Below, one piece after another: positions 52,626 to 61,447 of a stretch of 64,000 nucleotides of DNA (the stretch's first letter is position 1; every line of letters begins with the position of its first letter). Where the stretch lies: contig NZ_CP133017.1 of assembly GCF_030866765.1 (NCBI RefSeq), positions 5,746,501-5,810,500 on the forward strand. The letters are read 5' to 3'. The stretch is from Paenibacillus silvisoli (GTDB lineage: Bacteria; Bacillota; Bacilli; Paenibacillales; Paenibacillaceae). The position numbers and the translations under genes were made by a program. A model generated the notes under the pieces. The model did not search any database. It worked only from the letters and a program-made list of their open reading frames with translations, and had not been told where the DNA came from.

Positions 52626-55244
52626 TTAAGCGCGGACGACCGTGACCGTATACGTTTGCTTCGTGCCGTCCGGCGCCGTAACCGTAATCGTGACCGTGTT
52701 ATTGCCTTTTACTAGATTGCTGCCACCGGCAATCGCGACCTTCGCCGTAGGGAACGCCGGCAGCGCGATTACTTTCACCGATTTCTTGTTCTTCGGCACG
52801 TTGACGGTGTACGTCAGCTTGCTGGCCGAGAAGCCCGGAACCGGCTTGCCGTCGATGAGCAGGACGCTCAGATTGGCATTGCTCGACTTGGCACGCGTAA
52901 TCGTCACGGTATAGGTGAGCTGCGTGCCATCCTCCGCCGTTACCCGGACGTTCACTTTGTTCGTGCCGACGACGAGCTGAACCGGCTTATCGATCTCCAC
53001 CTTTGCCGTGGATTCCGCGGCGTCCGCTTTGACCAGCACGATCAGATTGTCGAACGGAACCGTTACCGCGTAAGTCCGCTGACCAGGCGCAAAGCCTGCA
53101 ATCGTCTTGCCGTTAATGCGCAGGTCGCCGAGCGTAGCATTGCTGGACTTCGGACGGTTCACGTTGATCGTATACACCTTCGTGCTGCCGTTCTCGGCCG
53201 TTACCGTTACGGTCACCGCGTTGTCTCCGATCGCCAGCGCCGTGCCGCCGCTTACCGCTACGCTCGCATAGGCATCGGCCGCGGTCGCAGCGACTGTTAC
53301 CGATGTCGTTGCGTTCGGTACTTGCAGCGCATACGAGAGCGTATCCGGCGAGAAGCCTTCCACCGTGACTCCGTCAACCTTCAGGTCGCTCAAGCTCGCG
53401 TTCTTGGAAATGCCGGTCGGGAAGACCAGCTCCGGATGCTGGCTGTAGAAGGCGCTTGCGGCCGGGCCGACTCTCGTAATGTCGCCCAATCCGTCAACGC
53501 CGTTGGACGTCCATGGCAGCATGCCCTGCCAGCCGTTCGCGAAGGCGCTGGCATAGTCCTGCGTCAGCGTGTGGCCGTTCGTGCCGAGCGCGGCCGTCTC
53601 GCCGATTACGGCCGGACGGTCTGCGGAAATTCCGAATTGCTCAGGCGTCATGTACATCGGATTGCCCCAATATTGGCCCATCCAGTCGTAATAGTGCGGC
53701 GACCAGAAGTCCAGCTTCGCCAGCTGGTTGCCGCCTGCCGCGTTAATTAGCACCGTATCGCCGACTTTGTTGCCTTGGCAGCCTTCCGTGCAGGTGTCGC
53801 TGTTGTACTTGATCATCGCGACGCCGACCGTCGTCAGCACATTGCTGTTGGCATGCACGGCGACGCTCATGTTCGCGAAGAGCTTCTGGAGATTTTCCCA
53901 TGGCAGCTTGCTTTCTTCATACACCCAGTCCGGCTCGTTCATGAAATCGATCGACCACAGATACGGGTTGTCTTTGTAGCGGTTCGTAAACGGAATGACG
54001 TAGTTGTTGACGTAGGAGTCGATGTTGGCGTCGCTCATCAGCATGTTGCGCCAGCTTTGGTAGATGGGGTGGGAGTTTTTCATGTGGTCAAACGACATCA
54101 GCGTCGCCATGATGTAGATGCCGTGCTTTTGTGCCAGGTAGAACAAGCTGTCGAGATCGTTCCAGTGCGCAGCCGTCGCGCCGGAAACATACCCGTCCTC
54201 GCTAATGTCGATGCCGACTTCGCCGTTGCCGGTGATCCAAATCCGGGACGCGTTGACGCCGTTCTCATGCAGCAGCGCAAAGTGGCTGTCCCAGAAAGCG
54301 TAGTCGAAATCCCCGCCGAAATCGTTCCAGTTATCCCACGGCGTATTGGCGCCGTTAAACCAGATCCGCTCGTGGCCGGCATAGAACTCCGTACCCTGCA
54401 CCGTAATGCGGTTGCCCTGAGAGGACGGCAGGTCGCGGATCAGCTTGATCGCGTACGTCTTCTTCGTCGCATCCGGCGCGGTGACCTCGATCGTGACGGC
54501 ATTCTCGCCGACGGCCAGCTCGCTGCCTCCGATAATGCTCACGCTTGCGCCCGGATTCGTCGCCGCAGCCGTTACCGCAGCCGAAGTCGCGCTGTTCGGG
54601 ACATGCGCAATGTAGCTGTAATCATTGCTCGCGAAGCCTGCGACCGTTACGCCGTTCACGCGCAGATCGCTCAAGCTGGCAGCGTCCGGCACGACGACCG
54701 GCGGTCCGCCTTGAATGCCGATGCTGTCAATGTACACGCTGCCGGTAAAATCGCCGCTCGACTGCACTTGCACGCCGAACTCGTTGAAGGGGCTTTTCGC
54801 GTCGGCCGGAAGGGTCAGCGTCAGCGTATTCCACGCGTCTTTCGCCAGCTTGTCATAGGTAACGTAGTTGCCGGTCCAGGACCAGTTTTTGTCCATCATG
54901 TAAGGCTGAACGGCCGCGATGTTCGCGTTGCCCGGCACCCAAATGTGGAACTCGTACGTTCCGCCCGCGACGAGTCCTGGCGGATTGCTCAATTTGGCGA
55001 ACGGCCCTTGGGAGCCTGTTACGTTAAGCGTCATCTTGAGCGATTGATTGCCGGCGAACGCTTTCTCGCTGCTTGCCGCAACCGTCGCGCCGCTGGATGC
55101 GCCGAAGTTTTGCGCGCCGCTCTCGAAGTTGAACAGCGCCGTGTCCGCGGACGCGTCGGCATTCGCGCCTGCTGGCACCGCAATTAACGCGGCCAGCATA
55201 GATAGGATGATGAACAAGGCCAATCTTTTGCGAAGCTTAATCAT
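52626..55244 (-). CDS. Modular secreted GH5-like glycoside hydrolase
   Basis: 872 residues from the ATG at 55244 (GGGGTG 10 bp upstream; a GTG four codons earlier is possible). Signal peptide (about 1-29). A carbohydrate-binding module (about 32-175; FNFESGAQNFGASSGATVAA) precedes a cadherin-like beta-sandwich (about 185-268). The clan GH-A barrel spans about 270-590, with acid/base Glu437 (FMNEPDW) and nucleophile Glu549 (VIGETAALG). Three more cadherin-like domains (starting LSDLKVDGVTVEG, LGDLRINGKTIAG and LSVLLIDGKPVPG) end the protein. An endo-mannanase-like activity is plausible from the barrel's look but not proven. Secreted; the C-terminal sandwiches may bind polymer or the cell wall. 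Confidence 0.88.
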   Translation of the reverse strand: MIKLRKRLALFIILSMLAALIAVPAGANADASADTALFNFESGAQNFGASSGATVAASSEKAFAGNQSLKMTLNVTGSQGPFAKLSNPPGLVAGGTYEFHIWVPGNANIAAVQPYMMDKNWSWTGNYVTYDKLAKDAWNTLTLTLPADAKSPFNEFGVQVQSSGDFTGSVYIDSIGIQGGPPVVVPDAASLSDLRVNGVTVAGFASNDYSYIAHVPNSATSAAVTAAATNPGASVSIIGGSELAVGENAVTIEVTAPDATKKTYAIKLIRDLPSSQGNRITVQGTEFYAGHERIWFNGANTPWDNWNDFGGDFDYAFWDSHFALLHENGVNASRIWITGNGEVGIDISEDGYVSGATAAHWNDLDSLFYLAQKHGIYIMATLMSFDHMKNSHPIYQSWRNMLMSDANIDSYVNNYVIPFTNRYKDNPYLWSIDFMNEPDWVYEESKLPWENLQKLFANMSVAVHANSNVLTTVGVAMIKYNSDTCTEGCQGNKVGDTVLINAAGGNQLAKLDFWSPHYYDWMGQYWGNPMYMTPEQFGISADRPAVIGETAALGTNGHTLTQDYASAFANGWQGMLPWTSNGVDGLGDITRVGPAASAFYSQHPELVFPTGISKNASLSDLKVDGVTVEGFSPDTLSYALQVPNATTSVTVAATAADAYASVAVSGGTALAIGDNAVTVTVTAENGSTKVYTINVNRPKSSNATLGDLRINGKTIAGFAPGQRTYAVTVPFDNLIVLVKADAAESTAKVEIDKPVQLVVGTNKVNVRVTAEDGTQLTYTVTITRAKSSNANLSVLLIDGKPVPGFSASKLTYTVNVPKNKKSVKVIALPAFPTAKVAIAGGSNLVKGNNTVTITVTAPDGTKQTYTVTVVRA

Positions 55245-55349
55245 TTTTACATTCACCCCGGTTCGAATTGTGAAATGAATAAAATCCCTTCGCTGCTCAA
55301 AATTTTACATTGCCGTTGTTCGATCCCCCCTTAATGTCGCTCACATTGA

Positions 55350-55387
55350 GTTTACAAGCAATTATTTGTAAACTTGTTTGTTTACAA
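55350..55387. promoter_or_regulatory. Overlapping LacI-type operators
   Basis: Three alternating half-sites GTTTACAA (55350-55357), TTGTAAAC (55366-55373) and GTTTACAA (55380-55387) make two overlapping inverted repeats with 8- and 6-bp centres. They lie about 106 bp upstream of the GH5-like gene and 215 bp upstream of the divergent LacI gene. The LacI product is the natural candidate ligand. Confidence 0.6.
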
Positions 55388-55534
55388 AATCAGTTGTACC
55401 GCTAGCCCAAATTGGGCTGATTCCGATTATAGGCGATGCTATTTAAAGCTGTATATATGCAATAATCAAAGCAATCGACAGCATTCGGCAATTCGATTTT
55501 GTTTTGTTTAGTTACAAATACGACATTTTGTTTC

Positions 55535-55562
55535 TTGACAATATTTCAGGCTATTTTACAAT
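55535..55562 (+). promoter_or_regulatory. Sigma-A promoter of the LacI gene
   Basis: TTGACA (55535-55540), 16-bp spacer, TACAAT (55557-55562). It is the best housekeeping promoter found in the window. The GTG start at 55602 is about 33 bp from the expected transcription start, with GGAGGG between them. Confidence 0.75.
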
Positions 55563-55601
55563 AAAAAACAGAGATGATGGAGTTGGAGGGCTGGATGCAC
55601 C

Positions 55602-56657
55602 GTGGGCAAAAAAATTACAACAAGCGACATTTCGCTGAAGCTGGGCTTGTCCCGTAATACCGTTTCGAAAGCGCTCAACGATCACCCCGGCATAACGGCC
55701 GAGACGAGGAAAAAGGTGATCGATCAGGCGGTGGCGATGGGCTATAAGCGGGCGGCTAAAACCGCCGGAGGCGGCGGGCGATCTTCCGCCCTCCCGGACA
55801 AGGCGAGCAGCATCGCCTATATCACCAAGTATCAGCTTCATGGAACGGGCTTTTGGATGAATGTCATGAGCGGCGCCCAGCAAGCGATCAGCCACGGCGG
55901 CTACGAGATGAAGGTCAGCTTCGTGAAGAACGAGGAGATCGCGGCGCTAGAGCTGCCCGGGCTGCTATCGAGCGATATCGCGGGCTTTATCGTCGCCGGC
56001 AGCTTCGATAAGTCCTATACGGAGAAGCTGTTGGCGATCCCGCTGCCGAAGGTATTTATCAACATCACGCCGGACATGCCGCTGACTGGCTTGCCGGCAG
56101 ACGTCGTCTTCATGGAGAACGAGGACAGCATCCATCAGATCACCCGCCACCTGCTTGAGCAGGGGCATGAGAGGCTCGGATTTATTGGCGAAGTTTACAG
56201 CTGCCGCAGCTTCATGGAGCGGTGGCATGGCTTCCAGCGCGCCCACCTCGAGGTGATGGTGCCGATCGATCCGTCGCTTAGCATCGTCTCGCGCTGCCCG
56301 GACACCTATTCGAGCTACGACGGAATCATCCATGCGCTGAAGGAGCTGCCCGCTCTCCCCACTGCCTTCGTCTGCGCCAATGACCGCATCGCGCTGCATG
56401 TCATCAAGTATTTGCACGATCTCGGCAAATCCGTCCCGCGCGACATCGCCGTGTCGGGCTTTGACCAGATCAGCGAGGCCGAGTTTCTCGGCTTCACGCT
56501 GACGACCGTCGCGCACGACGTGCTCCAGCTCGGCCAACGCGCGACCGAGCAGCTTCTCTACCGAATGAGCCAGCCGGACCGCGCGAACGAGACGATTCGG
56601 CTGGCGGGCCGGGTGGTGTATGGGGAGAGCACGGCGGCGTTGGCATTGCGGGAATAG
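55602..56657 (+). CDS. LacI family transcriptional regulator
   Basis: 351 residues, GTG start. The helix-turn-helix reads ITTSDISLKLGLSRNTVSKA, followed by LNDHPGITAETRKKV. The effector domain (about 65-345) includes MSGAQQAISHGGYEMKVSFV and DIAVSGFDQISEAEFLGFTL. Cytoplasmic. It is divergent from the GH5-like gene and likely its regulator through the GTTTACAA palindromes. Asn and Ser at the recognition helix (SRNTVSKAL) fit the family. Confidence 0.93.
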   Translation: MGKKITTSDISLKLGLSRNTVSKALNDHPGITAETRKKVIDQAVAMGYKRAAKTAGGGGRSSALPDKASSIAYITKYQLHGTGFWMNVMSGAQQAISHGGYEMKVSFVKNEEIAALELPGLLSSDIAGFIVAGSFDKSYTEKLLAIPLPKVFINITPDMPLTGLPADVVFMENEDSIHQITRHLLEQGHERLGFIGEVYSCRSFMERWHGFQRAHLEVMVPIDPSLSIVSRCPDTYSSYDGIIHALKELPALPTAFVCANDRIALHVIKYLHDLGKSVPRDIAVSGFDQISEAEFLGFTLTTVAHDVLQLGQRATEQLLYRMSQPDRANETIRLAGRVVYGESTAALALRE

Positions 56658-56660
56658 ATA

Positions 56661-56712
56661 AAAAGGCTTCCCGCGCCGGTCCTTGGCCGGGACCTGGCGG
56701 GAAGCCGATTCT
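56661..56712 (+). terminator. Terminator of the LacI gene
   Basis: AAGGCTTCCCGC pairs with GCGGGAAGCCG with an inner G+C-rich stem. A short T-rich tail follows. It also faces the convergent small gene ending at 56730. Confidence 0.7.
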
Positions 56713-56729
56713 TAAAGCTGCTTTGACGT

Positions 56730-56972
56730 TTATTCAAGAAGTTTTCTCAGTTCGTTTAGTTCCTTTAAAAGACGTTCGGATAGCTGTCTATTCCTTGGGT
56801 CATCTCTATATTTAAAATTCGCGCCTGCGAAAAATTCAAAGTGAACATCCATTATTCGCTTCTTCATATCCTCTTCTTCATCACTGGATGATTGATCATA
56901 AAAGGAGTTTAACTTGTCTATTTCTATTTCGATGATTTCAATGGCTTGCTTTTTGAAGCTATTATCTACCAT
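56730..56972 (-). CDS. Hypothetical small acidic protein
   Basis: 80 residues from the ATG at 56972 (MVDNSFKKQAIEIIEIEIDK). I do not recognise a family. It is highly charged and helical (SSSDEEEDMKKRIMDVHFEF, QLSERLLKELNELRKLLE), without signal or span. The ATG overlaps the stop of the LytTR gene (GGATGGTAG), so it is translated by coupling. A/T-richer codons than its neighbours suggest recent acquisition. It could be a partner of the LytTR-type regulator. Confidence 0.6.
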   Translation of the reverse strand: MVDNSFKKQAIEIIEIEIDKLNSFYDQSSSDEEEDMKKRIMDVHFEFFAGANFKYRDDPRNRQLSERLLKELNELRKLLE

Positions 56973-57418
56973 CCGCCCCGCACCGCCAAATGCGGATACA
57001 CCGCCGTCTTCGCCTTCGACACGGGCACGCTGATGCCCGGAGCTCCTTTGAAGTATGCATCGTTGCCATACTGCCCTACCTCGATCCGCTCCACTAGCGG
57101 CACATTTACGAGGCATGACGGGTGAAAAAGATCAAAGCCAAGCGGCGACAAAGCGCGCATGTAATTATCGACCGTATTGAGCTGCAGGTAGGTGCCGTCC
57201 GCCGTCACGAACATCGGTATACCCGGCTTATAGCCCGATTTTCCTTTGAGCTGCGGCGTTACGCCCATATACAGCACTTCTTTCGCCACATTCAAATTGC
57301 GGCAGATGACCTGATTGCCGACCGGTTCCATTTTCACGCAGTACACGTAAACAGGCTTCACTTTCGTCGTATAGCATTGTTCTCGCACGTTCATCTCGCT
57401 GTTGATCACTCGTCGCAT
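56966..57418 (-). CDS. LytTR-domain DNA-binding protein
   Basis: 150 residues, a LytTR DNA-binding domain without a receiver. Recognisable parts are VLYMGVTPQLKGKSGYKPGI, TADGTYLQLNTVDNYMRAL, and FDLFHPSCLVNVPLVERIEV (the H-x-S-x-L-V-N signature). The N-terminus (about 1-45) is short and without known sensor. Such stand-alone LytTR proteins regulate competence, bacteriocin or surface genes. AGAGGA sits right before the ATG. It is coupled to the downstream small protein. Divergent from an XRE-type regulator. Confidence 0.8.
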   Translation of the reverse strand: MRRVINSEMNVREQCYTTKVKPVYVYCVKMEPVGNQVICRNLNVAKEVLYMGVTPQLKGKSGYKPGIPMFVTADGTYLQLNTVDNYMRALSPLGFDLFHPSCLVNVPLVERIEVGQYGNDAYFKGAPGISVPVSKAKTAVYPHLAVRGGW

Positions 57419-57587
57419 TCATTCCTCTCGATGCACGCATTGCATACTTTCCATTTTTACCAGTATAAGGTCTCATTTAGTGATTGTAAATGTATTAAGG
57501 TCACTTTTCGGGAACGATTTTCCTCGGGTTCGGGTTGTAAGCTATAATAACTACAGATTGGACAGACGTAGGGATAGAGGTGAGCGC

Positions 57588-57950
57588 GTGCGTACATTCG
57601 GAGAAAGACTATCGTATTTAAGGCATCGGAAAGAGCTTTCTCAAGAAGAATTCTCCAAAGTGCTCCGAATCGGAAAAAGCACGCTGGGGATGTACGAGAC
57701 GAACAAACGCGAGCCCGCCCACGAAATGACCGCCCAGATCGCCGACTATTTCGAGGTCAGCGTGGACTGGCTGGTTACCGGCAAAGAATTTAAGCACGCG
57801 CCGATGTCGGCTACGCAAGAGGAGCTGGTCATCAAGGATCTTGTGACCCGCTACAACATCGATCTGACGCGCCCCCGCGCCAGAGAGAAGCTCGAGAAGA
57901 TCATTCAGCTGGTTTTCGAAGAGCTGCCGCCGCAATCGCATCCCGAATAA
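57588..57950 (+). CDS. XRE family helix-turn-helix regulator
   Basis: 120 residues from a GTG (57588) preceded by GAGGTG. The helix-turn-helix (about 5-62) is FGERLSYLRHRKELSQEEFS and LRIGKSTLGMYETNKREPAH, as in cI-like/SinR-like repressors. The C-terminal part (about 70-120) is helical and acidic. It is divergent from the LytTR gene (169 bp), and its last 50 bp overlap the convergent small gene. A short intergenic region with A/T-rich stretches would allow it to control both. Confidence 0.88.
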   Translation: MRTFGERLSYLRHRKELSQEEFSKVLRIGKSTLGMYETNKREPAHEMTAQIADYFEVSVDWLVTGKEFKHAPMSATQEELVIKDLVTRYNIDLTRPRAREKLEKIIQLVFEELPPQSHPE

Positions 57951-58035
57951 AAGCGATTATTTCCTCGTTCGGCACTTCGCGCAATTCGGGGATTTCTTGC
58001 TTCAATTCTTCGATCAGCTTATGAAGGTCTTTCAT
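57901..58035 (-). CDS. Very small helical protein (44 aa)
   Basis: 44 residues beginning MKDLHKLIEELKQEIPELRE, ending RDAIAAAALRKPAE. It has AAGGAG 11 bp before the ATG at 58035 and no other signal. The 3' end overlaps the XRE gene by 50 bp in antisense. It is a soluble amphipathic helix pair and might be an antagonist of the XRE or LytTR regulator, but that is a guess. No family recognised. Confidence 0.5.
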   Translation of the reverse strand: MKDLHKLIEELKQEIPELREVPNEEIIAFIRDAIAAAALRKPAE

Positions 58036-58161
58036 GGCTCTGCATGCTCCTTCTGCCGGAATTGTCGTCTCTTCCAGTATAAGAACGAACGGCCGCGGTT
58101 GAAACAGCAATTCGACCGTGCGAATTATCGTTGACAAAACTGCATAAAATATGGTAAAAGC

Positions 58162-58209
58162 AAAGGCTTCCCGCCGAGTTCGAATCGAACTCGGCGAGAA
58201 GCCTTTTTT
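58162..58209. terminator. Strong bidirectional terminator
   Basis: AAAGGCTTC.CGCCGAGTTCG pairs with CGAACTCGGCG.GAAGCC around a 3-nt loop, with T-rich tails in both directions (TTTTTT on plus). It follows the GxGYxYP gene on minus. Confidence 0.9.
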
Positions 58210-58223
58210 GATGCGCCCCGCGC

Positions 58224-60296
58224 TTAATGCCTAGGCAAACCGTTCGCCTGGCGAATCAGTGAGAAGTACTGGTCAGCCAGCACGACCTGGTACTCCGGTC
58301 CAAGCATATTCGTCAGCTCGACGACTTGCGTCGGCGTCAAACTCCATGCGAGCAGGCCGATCGAAACGAAGAGCGGCGATTTGCCGTCCCAGTTCGCTTT
58401 TGCCTCGTCGAGGACGCGCTTGCCTTCGCTTACGGCGCTGATGCCGCGGATCGTGGAGATCGGCAGACCGCCTTGAATCGTCACCTTCGAGCTGTCCTCC
58501 CAGCTCAGGAACAAGCCTGGCGCGTCATACTTGTCGCGGTATGCGGCAAGCTTGGCGTCGCTGAGCGGAATGTTTTGTCCGTCGACGCGGTTGAGCACGT
58601 ACGGGATTTCCATGCCGGTCTTTTTCAAATACGATTTCGTGCTGTCCAGGAACGCCGGGAACGTGCTGTCTGGCCATGCGTCCGGGTAAAGATAGCCGCC
58701 GCCGGAAGGGCCGGCGATGATGAGATCGTTCGCAGTCGCGCTGTCGCGGAAGTAATTCAGCATGGCAGGCGCCGCATCGTACAGCATCGGGCTCGAGGTC
58801 CAGTTGATCGGCACTTGGCCGCGTTTCGGGTCATCCCACAGGATGCGCATCCGGTGCTGGTTGTACTGGAGATTGTCGCCCTCGCTGAACGTATAGGAGA
58901 CGTAAATTTTATTTTCCAGCTTTACCGGCTTCGCTTCCTGGCGCTTGAAGTTTTTCGGCTTCGTGCCCGAGAACACGGTCAAGTTGCTGAACCAGTCCGC
59001 CGCTAGGACGTACACGCCGTGGTTGGACGTCACTTCCACGCCGCTGAATTCGCCTTCGACGTCGTTGCTGAACCAGCCCAAGTAAGGCGTGCCCGGCTTC
59101 ACGTCCGACAAAATCTTCTCGAACAGCTCCTTCTGCGCCGGCACGTTGGAATCCAGCCAGAACACCATCGCCTTGTTCGCGACCGCGTAGTCGCGCAGGT
59201 AGCCGTAAGGCTCTTTCGTCAGCGAGGTGAACGGCTTCTCGTTGCTTGCGCTGACTTTGTACTGATTCCACATTTCCACCGAGAGGGTGAGCTCCGTCGT
59301 CCCTGCCGGAGGCGTAAATTTATACGTAAAATAACGGCCGTTATCGGCAAAACGGTGGCCGCCGCTGCCGTCCGACAGCTGCGAGCTTTGCGGATCGTAC
59401 AGGAACGGCTCTTCTTCAGGCGTACCCGGAATGAAGTGGGCGATCTCTTGACCGTCCGCCTTCACCGACACCTCATGCACCGCCGTACCCCATCCGTCTG
59501 CCGGGAAGGCATCGCTGAACTTCACATAGACGTCCGGCTTGCTCAAATATTTTGTCAGGTCGAGGTCATACACTTTGCGGTTCGCCGCATCGCGCTCCTC
59601 CGTCGGCTCCTGCGCAATCGTCTCGAACCGGTCCGGCTGCTCGACCGGCGCCTTCGCCGTTACGTCAGGACTAAGGCCGATCAGCATCCGATGCGTCGTT
59701 TCCTTCCACAGGTTCTCGTACTGCCACGTGTAAGCGTCGAGACGGTCCTTGAACTTGCCTTGCAGGTCTTGAATGACTGGCAGGTTGTACGGAGCGGCCT
59801 GCAGCTGCTCGGCAAGCGCCGGGCTTACGGCTACGGCGTCGCGCAGCCCCGCCAGCGTAGTGGCGACGTTAATCGAATCCGATACGTTCGGATCGTAAAC
59901 GATAAGGCCTTTGACTTCGCCTTTATAGCGGCTCAAAATATCCCAGTAGCTGTCATACACGCGGTAGCTGACGTCCAGATCGTTCAGCCATTTGAATTTG
60001 CCCTCTTCCTTGTTTTCGAGCAAATAGATGCGCGGCTCGGTCCGGTTGATCAAGCCCTGCAGCGTGCTGAAGAGCAGCTTGATGTCGCCGGGAGCGTCGT
60101 AAATATCGGCGACGTCGAGCTTCTTCGCTTGCGCGAAGCTAGGAAGCTGCTGCTCCTTCGGCCATGAAATCGTCGTTTTGCCGCCTCTTTCCTGCTGCTG
60201 TTGCTGCTGATCGGAATCGGCGAACGTCCCCGACGAGAATGTCAGCGTACATGCAAGCGCCAGACTAATGGCGGTAAACTTACGGATTCGGTTCAT
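58224..60296 (-). CDS. GxGYxYP-domain putative glycoside hydrolase, secreted
   Basis: 690 residues from the ATG at 60296 (MNRIRKFTAISLALACTLTF); GAGAGG is about 11 bp upstream, and a GTG six codons earlier lies inside that site. Signal peptide (about 1-26), then a Gln-rich patch (DQQQQQQERGGK). The name-giving motif GPSGGGYLYPDAWP is near residue 530, and the N-terminal region shows DAPGDIKLLFSTLQGLINRT. A Lys/Asp-rich insert (about 225-345) looks like an Ig-type binding domain. GxGYxYP proteins are predicted glycosidases of unknown specificity. It is a monocistronic gene with its own terminator. Confidence 0.85.
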   Translation of the reverse strand: MNRIRKFTAISLALACTLTFSSGTFADSDQQQQQQERGGKTTISWPKEQQLPSFAQAKKLDVADIYDAPGDIKLLFSTLQGLINRTEPRIYLLENKEEGKFKWLNDLDVSYRVYDSYWDILSRYKGEVKGLIVYDPNVSDSINVATTLAGLRDAVAVSPALAEQLQAAPYNLPVIQDLQGKFKDRLDAYTWQYENLWKETTHRMLIGLSPDVTAKAPVEQPDRFETIAQEPTEERDAANRKVYDLDLTKYLSKPDVYVKFSDAFPADGWGTAVHEVSVKADGQEIAHFIPGTPEEEPFLYDPQSSQLSDGSGGHRFADNGRYFTYKFTPPAGTTELTLSVEMWNQYKVSASNEKPFTSLTKEPYGYLRDYAVANKAMVFWLDSNVPAQKELFEKILSDVKPGTPYLGWFSNDVEGEFSGVEVTSNHGVYVLAADWFSNLTVFSGTKPKNFKRQEAKPVKLENKIYVSYTFSEGDNLQYNQHRMRILWDDPKRGQVPINWTSSPMLYDAAPAMLNYFRDSATANDLIIAGPSGGGYLYPDAWPDSTFPAFLDSTKSYLKKTGMEIPYVLNRVDGQNIPLSDAKLAAYRDKYDAPGLFLSWEDSSKVTIQGGLPISTIRGISAVSEGKRVLDEAKANWDGKSPLFVSIGLLAWSLTPTQVVELTNMLGPEYQVVLADQYFSLIRQANGLPRH

Positions 60297-60516
60297 TATT
60301 TGAACACCTCTCACTTGGGAATGATGGCGAAGCTGACGGTCGTTAACGGGGCTGCTCCTTCACCTCCTTCTAGTCCGTATTCGTCCAGCTGCCAGCTCGT
60401 TTATATACATGTTTATATTTAATATATCTTTTATAAGTTTACAATCCCTTCGACAAAACCTCCTACCAAAATAATCCATAGCACCTAGATTCGGCCGCAG
60501 GGTTCGACAGGATCGC

Positions 60517-60560
60517 AAAAAAACCGCAGCCCGGGCATTGGCCCGAGCTGCGGTTTTCTT
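60517..60560 (-). terminator. Terminator at the exit of the minisatellite
   Basis: AAAACCGCAGC.CGGGC pairs with GCCCG.GCTGCGGTTTT around a 4-nt loop. The minus strand has a run of seven T residues right after. It would end a minus-strand transcript coming out of the repeat region, and separates that region from the GxGYxYP gene's control region (60297-60516). Confidence 0.8.
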
Positions 60561-60600
60561 GGTGTTGGGTTTGTATAGGGTTGGTGGTTGGCATAGTCTT

Positions 60601-61380
60601 ATCGCACCTTGTGCGCGTGGCTGCGTGAGATGCCGGTAGGCCGGCACGAGAGTGCGGCAGCTGCGTGCGTAGCTGATAGCCCGGCACGAGAGCGCGGTAG
60701 CTGCGTGCGTAGCTGGCGGCCCGGCACGAGAGTGTGGTAGCTGCGTGCGTAGCTGGCAGCCCGGCACGAGCGCGGTAGCTGCGTGCGTAGCTGGCAGCCC
60801 GGCACGAGCGCGGTAGCTGCGTGCGTAGCTGGCAGCCCGGCACGAGCGCGCGGTAGCTGCGTGCGTAGCTGGCAGCCCGGCACGAGCGCGGTAGCTGCGT
60901 GCGTAGCTGGCAGCCCGGCACGAGCGCGGTAGCTGCGTGCGTAGCTGGCAGCCCGGCACGAGCGCGGTAGCTGCGTGCGTAGCTGGCAGCCCGGCACGAG
61001 CGCGGTAGCTGCGTGCGTAGCTGGCAGCCCGGCACGAGTGTCCGACAGCTGCCGAGATGCCGGTAGGCCGGCACGAGGTGCGGTAGTTACGCGAGTCGCC
61101 GGTAGGCCGGCACGAGGGTGCGGTAGCCAAGTGAGTCGCTGGTAGCCCAGCACGAGAGTGTGCGCCTTGTGGCACCCGCTCGAGACGATATGTGGTATGC
61201 GTGAGACGCCGGCAGTCGGCACTAGAGGTCGCACCTAGTTGGCAGGCGTGAGACACCGGCAAGGCTTACACGTGAGATCGCACCTTCTACCGCAGTGGCG
61301 CGAGCCACCCGACAGTCGGCACGAGTGGTCGCTCCTTGCGTGGCAGTTGCTCGAGACGCTGGCAGTCGGCACAAGATACC
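60601..61380. repeat. 38-40 bp minisatellite, decaying at one end
   Basis: Fourteen near-tandem units marked by GCACGAG start at 60644, 60684, 60724, 60764, 60802, 60840, 60880, 60918, 60956, 60994, 61032, 61071, 61110 and 61150; three degenerate copies follow at 61220, 61320 and 61370. The core unit contains GCGGTAGCTGCGTGCGTAGC then TGGCAGCCCG. The period is 38 bp in the middle and 39-40 bp at the edges. Because 38 is not a multiple of three, all minus-strand frames stay open by default, giving Arg/Ala/Ser/Leu-rich peptides in three frames; I do not count these as genes. Function unknown. Confidence 0.9.
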
Positions 61381-61401
61381 GTACTTACCTTGCGTAGACA
61401 A
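61373..61401 (-). promoter_or_regulatory. Possible promoter reading into the minisatellite
   Basis: On the minus strand TTGTCT (61396-61401), a 17-bp spacer and TATCTT (61373-61378) resemble a sigma-A promoter. A transcript from here would cross the repeats and end at the terminator at 60517-60560, about 850 nt. Each hexamer has two mismatches, so this is weak evidence. Confidence 0.35.
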
Positions 61402-61447
61402 CTACACTAAATACCGATCACACGCCTCCCGCTCCCCCTTCTGACCG

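Noticed and set aside
55350-55387. Riboswitch upstream of the GH5-like gene
   Set aside because: The alternating GTTTACAA half-sites look like LacI operators; no aptamer core was recognised here or upstream of any other gene.
60360-61262. Three overlapping minus-strand open frames of 200-300 codons with SCRAASYARSYRARAGLPAT-like repeats
   Set aside because: They arise from a 38-bp repeat lacking stop codons. The same repeat is open in all three frames, and no ribosome binding site or codon bias supports any one of them.
60601-61380. CRISPR array
   Set aside because: The units are tandem without unique spacers of constant size, the period varies between 38 and 40 bp, and no cas genes are near.
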